Assembly: GCA_963750395.1 (NCBI GenBank)
Contig: CAVVQM010000008.1
Location: forward strand, 372,001-436,000
Reading direction: 5' to 3'
Length of the DNA stretch: 64,000 bases
From: JADJPO01 sp963750395
Lineage (GTDB): Bacteria; Actinomycetota; Actinomycetes; Actinomycetales; Kineosporiaceae
How positions within the stretch are numbered: the stretch's first letter is position 1; every line of letters begins with the position of its first letter. Under the pieces are notes generated by a model that saw only the letters and a program-made list of their open reading frames with translations, was not told the origin of the DNA and did not search any database. The translations under genes and the position numbers were made by a program. This document shows, in pieces, positions 25,630 to 34,773 of the stretch.

Positions 25630-27457
25630 GCCCCGCATTCTGCCCCGCGGAGGGCCCCGAGCCGGCCGGGACCCACAGGGCAGCCACACTGCTGGTGCCG
25701 GGGAACAGCAGATCGACGAAGCGCTGCGTCGTCGGCTGGGGTTCGTGGTTGGCCAGACCCGGGCGTTCGTTCGCCTCGATGAACACGTGCTGGCTCTCAT
25801 CCGCCGCCCGCACCAGCAGATCCAGACCGGTGACCGGGATGGACAGGGCCCGGCTCGCGGCGACGCACGCCGCGGCCAGGTCAGGGTGCAGTTCCGCGGT
25901 CACGTCGTGGATGGTTCCGCCGGTGTGCAGGTTCGCCGTGCGTCGGACGGCCAACGGCTCGCCGGGCGGCAGCACGTCGTCCATCGAGTGCCCGGAGGCG
26001 ATCACCACGGCCCGGGTGACCTCGTCCAGGGGGATCCGGGACTCCCCGCCCGTCGCCGCCTCGCGACGCCGGCTCTGGCGCGCGATGAGGTCGGCGATGC
26101 TGTGCCGGCCGTCGCCGACGACCTCGGCGGGCCGGCGCACCGCGGCGGCGACCACCTCGTGGCCGATCACGATCACGCGCAGGTCCTCACCGGTGTGCAG
26201 TTCCTCGATCAGGACGTCGGGGCAATGGCTGCGGGCGAGGGCGACTGCCTCGACCAGGTCCTCGTAGGTGCTCACCCCCACCGTGATCCCGGCCCCCTGC
26301 TCGCCCCGGGCCGGTTTCACCACGACGGTGCCGACCTCGTCCAGGAAGGCGTCGTCGTCCGCGCTGCCGTCGGCGTCCCGCCCCCGGGGTACGGACAGGC
26401 CCGCCTCCACCAGGATGCGCCTCGTCACCCGCTTGTCGTCGCACCGGCTCATCGCCACCGCGGTGGTGAGTTCCGACAGCGACTCGCGGGTGACGATCAC
26501 CCGTCCGCCGTGGGTCAGACGCAACTCGCCCCACGACGGGTCGAGCACGTCGACCTTGATGCCACGGCGCATCGCCTCGTCGGCGACGATCTTGGCGTAG
26601 GGGTTCAGCTCGTCGTAGCCCGCCGGCGCGATGGGCCGGAAGAGCTTCTCGTTGATGGGGGTCTTGCGCTTGACGCACAGCTCACGGGTGCGGGCGAAAC
26701 CGAGGCGCTCGTACAGCCGGATGGCGCCCTGGTTCTCGGCGAGCACCGACAGATCGACGTAGCGGCGACCGCGCGCGGTCAGCCGCCGTGCCAGTTCGGC
26801 GAGCAGGGCCTGTCCGGTGCCGGGCGGCGCGCTGGCCGGGTCGACGGTCAGGCACCACAGGCTCGCGCCGTCGTCCGGGTCGCCGAACGCCTCGGCGTGG
26901 TCCACGCCGGTGACCGTGCCGACGACCGCGCCGCGGGGCCCGGTGGCGACCAGGTGCAGGAAGGCCGCCGAACGGGCGTTGTCGACCAGGGTCGTCACCG
27001 GCGCGGTGAGCATGGAGTTGCGGGCGTAGATCGCGTTGACCGCCTCGGCGTCCTCGGGGCCGGCCAGGGACCGCACCTCGATGGTGTCGGAGCGCTCTGA
27101 GGCGAGCTGGGGTGCGGGCAGGGGCAGCCGGAAGGTCAACGAGGGGTCGATGAACAACTCGTCCGAACGACGGGACACCAGGACGTGCGGGTCGGCGAGG
27201 TAGATGCAGATGTCCCGCGCTCCGGCGGCCTCCGCGCGCAGCACGTCCACGACGTCGTCCGGCTCGGCGAAGGTCTGGCCGAACACCAGCCGACCCCACC
27301 CGCAGTCCAGCACGGTCCCGGACAGCGGTGGACCCGCCTGCTCCGGGGCGTCCTCGGACCCGGCCTCGCTGCCCGTGATGATCGGGTCGCCACCCGGCCC
27401 GACGGGGGAGCGGGTGGGGCGACCGGCCTCGGTCTGCGCCGGTTCAGGCGATGTCAT
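25601..27457 (-). CDS. ngg: N-acetylglutaminylglutamine synthetase
   Basis: A 618-residue fusion. After a low-complexity N-terminus, a GNAT acetyltransferase domain covers roughly residues 105-260 (IRLYERLGF region) and an ATP-grasp ligase domain roughly 320-600 (VVKPARGEQGAG, LIEELHTGEDLRV, EANERPG). Known homologues acetylate glutamine and join it to a second glutamine to make N-acetylglutaminylglutamine, the precursor of the osmoprotectant NAGGN. It overlaps asnO by 14 bp and the peptidase by 29 bp, so all three are one transcript. Confidence 0.92.
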   Translation of the reverse strand: MTSPEPAQTEAGRPTRSPVGPGGDPIITGSEAGSEDAPEQAGPPLSGTVLDCGWGRLVFGQTFAEPDDVVDVLRAEAAGARDICIYLADPHVLVSRRSDELFIDPSLTFRLPLPAPQLASERSDTIEVRSLAGPEDAEAVNAIYARNSMLTAPVTTLVDNARSAAFLHLVATGPRGAVVGTVTGVDHAEAFGDPDDGASLWCLTVDPASAPPGTGQALLAELARRLTARGRRYVDLSVLAENQGAIRLYERLGFARTRELCVKRKTPINEKLFRPIAPAGYDELNPYAKIVADEAMRRGIKVDVLDPSWGELRLTHGGRVIVTRESLSELTTAVAMSRCDDKRVTRRILVEAGLSVPRGRDADGSADDDAFLDEVGTVVVKPARGEQGAGITVGVSTYEDLVEAVALARSHCPDVLIEELHTGEDLRVIVIGHEVVAAAVRRPAEVVGDGRHSIADLIARQSRRREAATGGESRIPLDEVTRAVVIASGHSMDDVLPPGEPLAVRRTANLHTGGTIHDVTAELHPDLAAACVAASRALSIPVTGLDLLVRAADESQHVFIEANERPGLANHEPQPTTQRFVDLLFPGTSSVAALWVPAGSGPSAGQNAGHGLSDTPEA

Positions 27458-29228
27458 GACGCTGCAACCACATCTCGAGGAGGCCGAGCTGCCAGAGTTT
27501 GTTGCCCTGCAACGGAGTCAGCTCGGCGTTGGGTTCGGCGAGCAGGGCCTGGAGGTAGTCGGGACGGAACAGGCCGCGCCGCCCGGCCTCCGGTGCGCTG
27601 AGGGCGTCCCGGACCCGATCGAGGACCTTGCCCTCGAGATGGGTCACGCCGGGTACCGGGAAGTAGCCCTTGGGCCGGTCGATCACCTCGTGCGGCAGCA
27701 CCCGTCGGCCGATGTCCTTCAGGATGCCCTTGCCGCCCTGGGCGAGCTTGTACTCGGCCGGGCACGTGGCGGCGAGCTCGACGAAATCGTGGTCCAGGAA
27801 GGGGACCCGGGCCTCCAGGCCGTGGGCCATGGTCATGTTGTCGACCCGCTTGACCGGGTCGTCGACGAGCATGACCTGGGTGTCCAGACGCAGCCCGGCG
27901 TCCACCGCGGAACCGGCCCCGGGGCGGGCCAGGTGCTCGGCCACGACGTCGCGGGCCGGGTCGCCGCCGGTGAGGTAGGCGGGGTTGAGCACCTGGGCCA
28001 ACCCGGCGGCGTCCCGATCGAAGAAGGCACGTGCGTACACGTCGAGGGCCTGCTCGCGGTCCACCCCGACCAATGGCGGATACCAGTGGTAGCCGGCGAG
28101 GATCTCGTCGGCACCCTGCCCGGACTGCACCACCGTGAGGTGCTGCGAGACGGCCTCGCTCAGAAGGTAGAACGCCACGCAGTCGTGGCTGACCATCGGC
28201 TCGGACATCGCGGCGACAGCGGCCTCGAGCGGCGGCAGGAGGTCGCCGGCGGCGATCCGGATCTGGTGGTGGTCGGTGCCGAAGCGTTCGGCCACGGCGT
28301 CGGAGTAGACGAACTCGTCGCCCTCGCGCCCGCCCACCGAGTCGAAGCCGATCGAGAACGTGGCGAGGCCGTGCTGTCCCTGCTCGGCGAGCAGGGCGAC
28401 CACGAGACTGGAGTCCAGGCCCCCGGACAGGAGCACGCCGACCGGCACGTCGGAGACCATTCGCCGCGCCACCGCAGTGGCCAGCGAGTCGTGCAGCGCG
28501 TCCTGCCAGTCCCGCTCGCTCCACTGGGCGCGGGCCGGGTCGGCCTCGTAGGACGGGTTCCAGTACAGGTGATCGGCGAAGGTGCCGTCCGCCTGGTAGA
28601 CCCGCACCGTCGCCGGGGGCAGCTTGCGGACGCCGCGCAGCAGGGTGCGCGGCGCGGGCACGACGCTGTGGAAGCTCATGTAACAGGCGAGCGCCGACAG
28701 GTCGAGATCGGTGTCCACGCCGCCGCCGGCCAGCAGGGCGGGCAGCGTGCTGGCGAAACGGACGGCGTCCGGGGTCTGGGCGAGGTAGAGGGGCTTGATG
28801 CCCAGCCGGTCCCGCGCCATGATCACCCGGCCGCCGTCCCGCTCCACGATCACCGTGGCGAACATGCCCACCAGACGGTCCACGAAGGCGGTGCCCCACT
28901 CGGCGTAGGCCTTGAGCACCACCTCGGTGTCGCCCTGGGAGAAGAAGCGGTGACCGAGCTGTTCCAGTTCCGCGCGCAGTTCGCGGTAGTTGTAGATGCA
29001 CCCGTTGAACACACCGGCCAGACCGGACGGCGAATCCACCATGGGCTGCCCGCTGGCCGCGGACAGGTCGATGATCTTCAACCGGCGGTGTGCCAGCGCG
29101 ACGGCCCCCTGGGACCACACGCCCGCACCGTCCGGGCCGCGGTCGTCCATGGTCGCCGCCATCCGCTCCACGGCGGCGACGTCCGCCCGGCTGCCGTCGA
29201 AGCGGAGCTCCCCCGCTACACCACACAT
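27444..29228 (-). CDS. asnO: N-acetylglutaminylglutamine amidotransferase (asparagine-synthase type)
   Basis: A 594-residue asparagine-synthase family enzyme. I chose the ATG at 29228 because it places the glutaminase nucleophile at Cys2 (MCGVAG). The glutaminase domain fills the first 200 residues and the synthase domain has the PP-loop SGGLDSS. In NAGGN producers it amidates the terminal carboxylate of N-acetylglutaminylglutamine. It is the first gene of the operon. The 226-bp gap to the divergent J-protein gene should hold its promoter, probably osmotically controlled. Confidence 0.92.
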   Translation of the reverse strand: MCGVAGELRFDGSRADVAAVERMAATMDDRGPDGAGVWSQGAVALAHRRLKIIDLSAASGQPMVDSPSGLAGVFNGCIYNYRELRAELEQLGHRFFSQGDTEVVLKAYAEWGTAFVDRLVGMFATVIVERDGGRVIMARDRLGIKPLYLAQTPDAVRFASTLPALLAGGGVDTDLDLSALACYMSFHSVVPAPRTLLRGVRKLPPATVRVYQADGTFADHLYWNPSYEADPARAQWSERDWQDALHDSLATAVARRMVSDVPVGVLLSGGLDSSLVVALLAEQGQHGLATFSIGFDSVGGREGDEFVYSDAVAERFGTDHHQIRIAAGDLLPPLEAAVAAMSEPMVSHDCVAFYLLSEAVSQHLTVVQSGQGADEILAGYHWYPPLVGVDREQALDVYARAFFDRDAAGLAQVLNPAYLTGGDPARDVVAEHLARPGAGSAVDAGLRLDTQVMLVDDPVKRVDNMTMAHGLEARVPFLDHDFVELAATCPAEYKLAQGGKGILKDIGRRVLPHEVIDRPKGYFPVPGVTHLEGKVLDRVRDALSAPEAGRRGLFRPDYLQALLAEPNAELTPLQGNKLWQLGLLEMWLQRHDIA

Positions 29229-29454
29229 GGGGCTCAAGTCTGGCAGACATCGGGCCCAGGCCATTCATCGCGTTCCAGGCCCGCGCAGCTGGGGCGAGCG
29301 AGCACGGCAGGTCGGGTATGAAACCCGGTGTCTGTGATGTCCCTTAACGCGGAGTCGTGCGAACAGGCATACAGTGGGTGGTGCCACGTCGGCAATGAGG
29401 CCGCACGAACGATCACATCTAGACCATCGGTCGGCAATCTCAGGGGAAATCGGC

Positions 29455-29868
29455 ATGGCGACTCAGGACTGGCTCACGAAAGATCTCTACGAGGTCCTCG
29501 GTGTCTGCGACACCAGTGACGAAGACACCATCAGGCGCGCCTACCGGGTGGCGGCGCGACACGTGCACCCGGATCTGAACGGCGGGTGCGCCGAGTCCGA
29601 ACAGCAGTACAAGGAACTGTCGGCGGCCTACTGGGTGCTCTCCGACCGGCGCCGTCGGGCGGCCTACGACCGCACGCGGGGCACGGTCACCACCCGACGC
29701 GTCGATGTGCCGTCGACCGATCCCGGCCCCGGTGGATTCGCCCCGTACGGCGGCTGGGCTCCGTTGTGGTGGGCGCCTGCGGCCTGGTCGGTGCGGATGT
29801 GGTCGAGCTGGACGGTGGGCGCGGTGCCGTCGCGCCCGTCCTCGCCGACCTGGCCGCCGCTGCACTGA
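29455..29868 (+). CDS. Short J-domain protein
   Basis: A 137-residue protein. Residues 10-65 form a J domain with the HPD motif at 38-40 and an AYWVLSDRRRRAAYD end, so it should stimulate DnaK-type ATPase. It lacks the G/F, zinc and substrate domains of DnaJ; the rest is Pro/Trp-rich. The ATG at 29455 follows a GGGGA site. It is divergent from the NAGGN operon, and a stress link is possible but unproven. Confidence 0.8.
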   Translation: MATQDWLTKDLYEVLGVCDTSDEDTIRRAYRVAARHVHPDLNGGCAESEQQYKELSAAYWVLSDRRRRAAYDRTRGTVTTRRVDVPSTDPGPGGFAPYGGWAPLWWAPAAWSVRMWSSWTVGAVPSRPSSPTWPPLH

Positions 29869-29877
29869 GTCCCGCGC

Positions 29878-29911
29878 GGCGCCACCTCGAGCCCGGCGCC
29901 ACCTCGAGCCC
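29878..29911. repeat. Two tandem copies of a 17-bp GC-rich unit
   Basis: The unit GGCGCCACCTCGAGCCC occurs at 29878-29894 and 29895-29911, followed by a partial third (GGCGCC). Each unit contains two 6-bp palindromes. It lies between the converging 3' ends of the J-protein and lipid kinase genes, so it could form hairpins and act as a bidirectional terminator. Confidence 0.6.
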
Positions 29912-29932
29912 GGCGCCTCGGACCGCGTCTGT

Positions 29933-30877
29933 CTAGGTGGGCCGTGGCGTCCTCGCTGACGGTGGAACCCTCACCCTGATCGCTCCCGGCTCGATCTGGA
30001 CGACCAACCGATCCCTGGGCGGGATCGGGTCGCCGTCCAATTGTCGTGGTTGAGGCGTGAGCAGACGAACCTCGATCCGCTCGCCCTGGTCGGCGGTGAA
30101 CCGATCGTCGACGTCGGTGCGCCGGGTGAGAACTCGGAAGATGATCCGGGCCCAGTCCAGGAGGCCGCGGCTGACCAGGACGGCGACGTCCAGCCGGCCG
30201 TCGTCCGGCTCGGCATCGGGCAGTAGGTCGATCCCGCCCTGCAGGGAACCCATGTTTCCGATCACAATGGTCTGGGCTCGCGCCCGACGGGCAGGATGCC
30301 CGTCCACGCTGATTCGGGCCCGGACGCCCGGCCGGCGGAGCTGTCTGACCCCGGAGATCAGGTAGGCCGGCCATCCGATCTTCGCCTTCACGGTGGCGGG
30401 CGCGTCGCGCATGATCGCGGCGTCCATGCCGATCCCGGCCATGATCGCGAAGCGTTCGGTGCGTGCGGTGCTGTCGTCGTTCTCGACCCGCCCCACGTCG
30501 AGGACCCGTTCCTGGTCCCCGAGCGCGATGGCCACCGCCGCGGCCCGGTCGTCGATCGGGATCCCGAGGTTGCGGGCCAGGAGGTTTCCCGTGCCCATCG
30601 GCAGCACCGCGAGGCTGGTGTCGGTGCCTGCCAGCACGGTGAGGGCCGCTCGCACGGTGCCGTCGCCCCCGCAGGCCAGCACCACCGTGGCTCCGGCGTC
30701 GATCGCCTTCTCGGTCATGCCGTAGCCGGGATCGTCCTCGGTGGTCTCGAACCACAGGGGGTCCGGCCATCCGGCCTCGTGGAGGCTGGTTGTGACCAGG
30801 GTGCGCAGCGCCTCGAGTTCGTCCACCTTGGCGGGGTTCACGACGAGGGCCGCCATGCCCACGGTGTGCTCGGGCAT
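29933..30877 (-). CDS. Diacylglycerol kinase/LCB5-family lipid kinase
   Basis: A 314-residue protein with the catalytic-domain signature ACGGDGTVRAAL, GTGNLLARNLGIP, and a C-terminal beta-rich domain with NMGSLQGGIDLLPDAEPDDG. Such enzymes phosphorylate lipid alcohols at the membrane. In actinobacteria some act in phosphatidylinositol mannoside or undecaprenol-linked metabolism, so the substrate is open. The ATG at 30877 was chosen for the AAAGGA site upstream. Confidence 0.88.
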   Translation of the reverse strand: MPEHTVGMAALVVNPAKVDELEALRTLVTTSLHEAGWPDPLWFETTEDDPGYGMTEKAIDAGATVVLACGGDGTVRAALTVLAGTDTSLAVLPMGTGNLLARNLGIPIDDRAAAVAIALGDQERVLDVGRVENDDSTARTERFAIMAGIGMDAAIMRDAPATVKAKIGWPAYLISGVRQLRRPGVRARISVDGHPARRARAQTIVIGNMGSLQGGIDLLPDAEPDDGRLDVAVLVSRGLLDWARIIFRVLTRRTDVDDRFTADQGERIEVRLLTPQPRQLDGDPIPPRDRLVVQIEPGAIRVRVPPSARTPRPT

Positions 30878-31004
30878 TGGTGTCCTTTCCCGGACGATGT
30901 TCATCCACACGATGTTCTTGCGTTCCGCACGGTGTTCTTGCGCACAGCTTCTTCCACACAGCGCACCCCACAGTGACAGGTCGTGCTGCCCTGCCGGGCC
31001 GCGG

Positions 31005-31628
31005 ATGACCGAAATCGTCGCACCGCGCGTCCAGACTGGGGTGGTGCCCGCAGCCGCCGTCGAGTCCGCCGATCACGACGTCACCGTCGTCGTGCTGGCA
31101 GGTGGTGCCTCGACCCGCTTCGGCTCGGACAAGCTGGCCGCGCCCCTGCGGGGGTCCACCGTGCTCGACCATCTGCTCCACACACTTCCCGGTGCCTGGC
31201 GGGTGATCGTGGTCGGCCCCGAGCGCCCGACCGTTCGCCCGGTCACCTGGGCACGGGAGGAACCGGCGGGGGGCGGGCCGCTGGCGGCGGCGGCGGCGGG
31301 ACTCGACGGCGTCGCGACCGACCTGGTGGCGGTCGTCGCCGGAGACATGCCCCACGCGGCGAGAGCGCTGGTCCGGCTGGCCGGCGTGCTGCACTCCGCC
31401 GCGCCGACCGTCGCCGCGGCCGTGGGCGAGGACGACGCGGGGCTCGCCAATCCGCTGCTGGCCGTCTACCGCACCACCGCGCTGCGAGAGGCCGTGCCGC
31501 GCCCCGCTCACGGCCTGGCGGCCTCCCGGCTGCTCGCCGTCCCCCATCTGACCGTGCGGATCGCGGGCCTGGGCGCGCGCGACATCGACACGGTGGCGGA
31601 CCGCGCGGAGCTCGATCGACCCGGCTGA
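31005..31628 (+). CDS. mobA: MobA-like nucleotidyltransferase (molybdenum cofactor guanylyltransferase)
   Basis: A 207-residue protein with the NTP-binding loop VLAGGASTRFGSDK and a VVAGDMPHA metal site, the pattern of MobA, which adds GMP to molybdopterin. About 20 extra N-terminal residues precede the fold. No other Mo-cofactor gene is visible nearby, and related proteins use CTP or other nucleotides, so the substrate is likely but not certain. Confidence 0.75.
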   Translation: MTEIVAPRVQTGVVPAAAVESADHDVTVVVLAGGASTRFGSDKLAAPLRGSTVLDHLLHTLPGAWRVIVVGPERPTVRPVTWAREEPAGGGPLAAAAAGLDGVATDLVAVVAGDMPHAARALVRLAGVLHSAAPTVAAAVGEDDAGLANPLLAVYRTTALREAVPRPAHGLAASRLLAVPHLTVRIAGLGARDIDTVADRAELDRPG

Positions 31629-31762
31629 CGCGGTGCCTGTGGCGCACGGGTGCGGCCGTCGGTGACGGCGGCGCGGCGGCCATCGACGGGCGCCCAACGT
31701 CCCCCCGCGCAGCAGGTCCAGTCAGGTAGGCAGGAGTCGACGAGGACCGTGAGGAGACCGAG

Positions 31763-31972
31763 ATGAGCGAGTCCGCTGAGACACCGAGCCGCCGCGGGGG
31801 CGCGAACCAGGCCAGCTCGGGAGGGGGGAACGCCGTCTACGGGTTGGGGCTCATCGGCGCGCTGGTGTACTACCTCCAACAGGCGGACGGCGCCGCAGAG
31901 TACCTGCTCGCCGTGCTGAAGGCCTTGGTGTGGCCCGCTCTGCTGGTCTACCAGGCGCTCGGCAGACTCTAG
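31763..31972 (+). CDS. Small single-pass or hairpin membrane protein
   Basis: A 69-residue protein. The first 22 residues are polar. They are followed by two hydrophobic stretches, VYGLGLIGALVYYL and LLAVLKALVWPALLVYQAL. A GAGGAG site precedes the ATG. It resembles the small membrane proteins common in actinobacteria. Function unknown. Confidence 0.65.
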   Translation: MSESAETPSRRGGANQASSGGGNAVYGLGLIGALVYYLQQADGAAEYLLAVLKALVWPALLVYQALGRL

Positions 31973-32029
31973 GGCCGTGGGAGGCCTTGCTAGAGTCCGC
32001 GAGATGTGACCCGACGCTGGAGGGACATC

Positions 32030-32437
32030 ATGAGCGGCACGCTCGACCTGGGCATTTTCTCGGTCAGCCTGACCGTGGCTGATCTCGATCGCTCGCGGGA
32101 CTTCTACCAACGACTGGGCTTCGAGGTGGCCGGTGGGGCGGCGGACCAGAACTACCTGATCATGGTGAACGGCTCGGCCGTCATCGGCCTGTTCCACGGC
32201 ATGTTCGATCGCAACATCCTGACCTTCAACCCCGGTGTCGCGTTGCCCGTCGAGGGCGCGGACGCCGGACCACTCGACTCGTTCACCGACGTCCGTGACC
32301 TCCAGTCCCACCTGCAGGCGGCGGGCCTCACGCTTCAGGAGAGCACCGATCCCGACGGAACGGGTCCCGCTCACATCACGCTGATCGATCCCGACGGAAA
32401 CCCGATCCTGATCGACCAGTTCTCCCACCGCCCCTAG
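32030..32437 (+). CDS. VOC-family protein
   Basis: A 135-residue protein with one VOC module (FSVSLTVADLDRSRDFYQRLGF and a C-terminal ITLIDPDGNPILIDQ). It has a GGAGGGACATC ribosome site before ATG 32030. It is likely an enzyme or small-molecule-binding protein; the substrate is unknown. It stops 31 bp before tdh and may share its transcript. Confidence 0.8.
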   Translation: MSGTLDLGIFSVSLTVADLDRSRDFYQRLGFEVAGGAADQNYLIMVNGSAVIGLFHGMFDRNILTFNPGVALPVEGADAGPLDSFTDVRDLQSHLQAAGLTLQESTDPDGTGPAHITLIDPDGNPILIDQFSHRP

Positions 32438-32468
32438 GGTTTCAGCCGCGACTGAGAGGACGGCGCGC

Positions 32469-33506
32469 GTGCGCGCACTGGTCAAGGAGGCGCCCGGTCC
32501 GGGGCTCGACATGCGCGACGTGCCCGAACCTGCGGTCGGCCCGGCGGAGGTCAAGATCAGGGTGCTGCGCGCGGGGCTGTGCGGCACGGATCTGCACCTT
32601 GCCGAGTGGGACGACTGGGCCGCGGCCACCGTGAGGCCACCGCTGATCATCGGGCACGAGTTCTTCGGCGAGGTGGTCGAGATCGGTGAGGACGTCACCA
32701 GCGTCCAGGTCGGACGACACGCATCCGGCGAGGGGCACGTCGTGTGCGGTGTGTGCCGCAACTGCCGCGCCGGGCGGCGGCATCTGTGCATCCACAGCCA
32801 GGGGATCGGCGTCAACCGGGACGGGGCCTTCGCCGACCACGTGGTGATCCCGGCCTCGAACGTGTGGATGCAGCCGGACGGCATGGACCCGGACCTGGGC
32901 GCGGTGTTCGACCCCTTGGGCAACGCCACCCACACCGCCCTGTCGTTCCCGATGGCCGGCGAGGATGTCGTGATCACCGGCGCGGGCCCGATCGGGGTGA
33001 TGGCCGCCGCGCTGGCCCGCCACGTCGGTGCCCGTCACGTCGTCGTCACCGACGTCAGCGACTACCGCCTTGCCCTGGCGACCGGTGCCGGAGCGGACCT
33101 CGTGGTCAACGCCACGACGAGCAACCTGCAGCAGGCGATCCGTATCCTCGGGATGAAGGAGGGCTTCGACGTCGGCCTGGAGATGTCGGGGGTCCCCGAA
33201 GCCGTTGAGGACATGCTGGCGAGCATGAATCACGGCGGCCGGGTGGCGATGCTCGGCCTGCCGAGGCGGCCGTACGCCGTCGACTGGGGTCGCGTGATCA
33301 CGCACATGATCACCATCAAGGGGATCTACGGTCGCGAGATGTACGACACCTGGTACGCGATGAGCTCCATGCTGGGCACCTCACAGGTCCTGCGCGAACG
33401 GATCTCCTCGGTCATCACGCATCGCTTCCCCGCCGAGAAGTGGCAGGACGCCTTCGCCGCGGCCCGGTCCGGCCGGTGCGGCAAGGTCATCATGGACTGG
33501 AGCTGA
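32469..33506 (+). CDS. tdh: L-threonine 3-dehydrogenase
   Basis: A zinc- and NAD-dependent enzyme that oxidises L-threonine to 2-amino-3-oxobutyrate. Its 345 residues show the catalytic zinc region GLCGTDLH, GHEFFGEV, the structural zinc cysteines in CGVCRNCRAGRRHLC and the NAD loop GAGPIGVMAA. kbl begins 4 bp after its stop, so the unstable product is handed straight to Kbl. The start is GTG. Confidence 0.93.
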   Translation: MRALVKEAPGPGLDMRDVPEPAVGPAEVKIRVLRAGLCGTDLHLAEWDDWAAATVRPPLIIGHEFFGEVVEIGEDVTSVQVGRHASGEGHVVCGVCRNCRAGRRHLCIHSQGIGVNRDGAFADHVVIPASNVWMQPDGMDPDLGAVFDPLGNATHTALSFPMAGEDVVITGAGPIGVMAAALARHVGARHVVVTDVSDYRLALATGAGADLVVNATTSNLQQAIRILGMKEGFDVGLEMSGVPEAVEDMLASMNHGGRVAMLGLPRRPYAVDWGRVITHMITIKGIYGREMYDTWYAMSSMLGTSQVLRERISSVITHRFPAEKWQDAFAAARSGRCGKVIMDWS

Positions 33507-33510
33507 GTCG

Positions 33511-34704
33511 ATGTACGGCACCCTCAAGAGCGAACTGGCCGCGACCCTGGGCGAGATCGAGGCCGCGGGACTGTACAAGCGCGAACGCGAGCTGACGTCG
33601 CCACAGGCCGCCCGGATCACCACCGCGACCACCCGGGCCCTCAACTTCTGTGCGAACAACTACCTCGGCCTGGCCGACCATCCCGAGGTTGAGGCGGCCG
33701 CGGCGGACGCCGTGCAGCAGTGGGGTTTCGGCATGGCGAGCGTGCGCTTCATCTGCGGTACCCAGCAACTGCACAAGCAGCTCGAGCGGGCCATCAGCGA
33801 GTTCCTGGGCACCGACGACACGATCCTGTACTCCTCCTGCTTCGACGCCAACGGCGGCATCTTCGAGGTGCTGTTCGGGCCGGACGACGCCATCGTCTCG
33901 GACGAGTGGAACCATGCGTCCCTGATCGACGGGATCCGCCTGTCCAAGGCTCGCCGGTACCGCTACCGCAACGGCGACCCGGACGATCTGCGCGTGCAGC
34001 TGCAGGCCGCCCGGGACGCCGGCGCCCAGCGCCTGGCCGTCGTCACGGACGGGGTGTTCTCGATGGACGGCTACTTCGCACCGCTGGTGGAGATCTGCGA
34101 CCTGGCCGAGGAGTTCGCCGCCCTGGTCCTGGTCGACGACTCGCACGCGGTCGGCTTCGTCGGCGACGGTGGACGCGGCAGCCCGGAGCGGCTGGGCGTC
34201 GGTGATCGGGTCGACATCCTCACCGGCACCCTGGGGAAGGCCCTCGGTGGCGCGTCCGGTGGCTACGTGGCCGCCCACCAGGAGATCGTCGATCTGCTGC
34301 GCCAACGCTCGCGTCCCTACCTCTTCTCGAACGCGGTCGCCCCCGTCGTCGCGGCCGGCTCGCTCAAGGCCCTCGAGATCGCCGCCGGGTCCGACCGGGC
34401 CCGCCTCACTCTGCGGTCCAACACCTCGCTGTTCCGTCAGCTGATGACCGAGGCGGGCTTCGACCTGCTCCCCGGTGAGCACCCGATCACCCCGGTGATG
34501 TTCCCCGGCGAGGACGGCGCGCGCCGGGCCGCCCTGATCGCCGAGGCGATGCTCGCCCGGGGCGTCTACGTGATCGCCTTCTCCTATCCCGTGGTGCCGC
34601 AGGCAAGGGCGCGGATCCGCGTCCAGCTCTCCGCGGCGCACACCGAGGACGACGTCCGCGCCTGCGTCTCGGCCTTCGTCGCCGCACGGGCGGAGATCGA
34701 GTAG
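33511..34704 (+). CDS. kbl: Glycine C-acetyltransferase (2-amino-3-ketobutyrate CoA ligase)
   Basis: A PLP enzyme that cleaves 2-amino-3-oxobutyrate with CoA to glycine and acetyl-CoA, completing threonine degradation with Tdh. Its 397 residues are the usual length. Motifs: NYLGLADHP, GTQQLHKQLE, DDSHAVGF and the PLP lysine in TLGKALGGASGGY. It is directly downstream of tdh in a two-gene operon. Confidence 0.95.
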   Translation: MYGTLKSELAATLGEIEAAGLYKRERELTSPQAARITTATTRALNFCANNYLGLADHPEVEAAAADAVQQWGFGMASVRFICGTQQLHKQLERAISEFLGTDDTILYSSCFDANGGIFEVLFGPDDAIVSDEWNHASLIDGIRLSKARRYRYRNGDPDDLRVQLQAARDAGAQRLAVVTDGVFSMDGYFAPLVEICDLAEEFAALVLVDDSHAVGFVGDGGRGSPERLGVGDRVDILTGTLGKALGGASGGYVAAHQEIVDLLRQRSRPYLFSNAVAPVVAAGSLKALEIAAGSDRARLTLRSNTSLFRQLMTEAGFDLLPGEHPITPVMFPGEDGARRAALIAEAMLARGVYVIAFSYPVVPQARARIRVQLSAAHTEDDVRACVSAFVAARAEIE

Positions 34705-34773
34705 GGAACCGTGATCGAGCCGCCAGGCGCTCGTCCGGGTGCGGCCGGACCGGACCCCTGAGATCCTGGGCAC

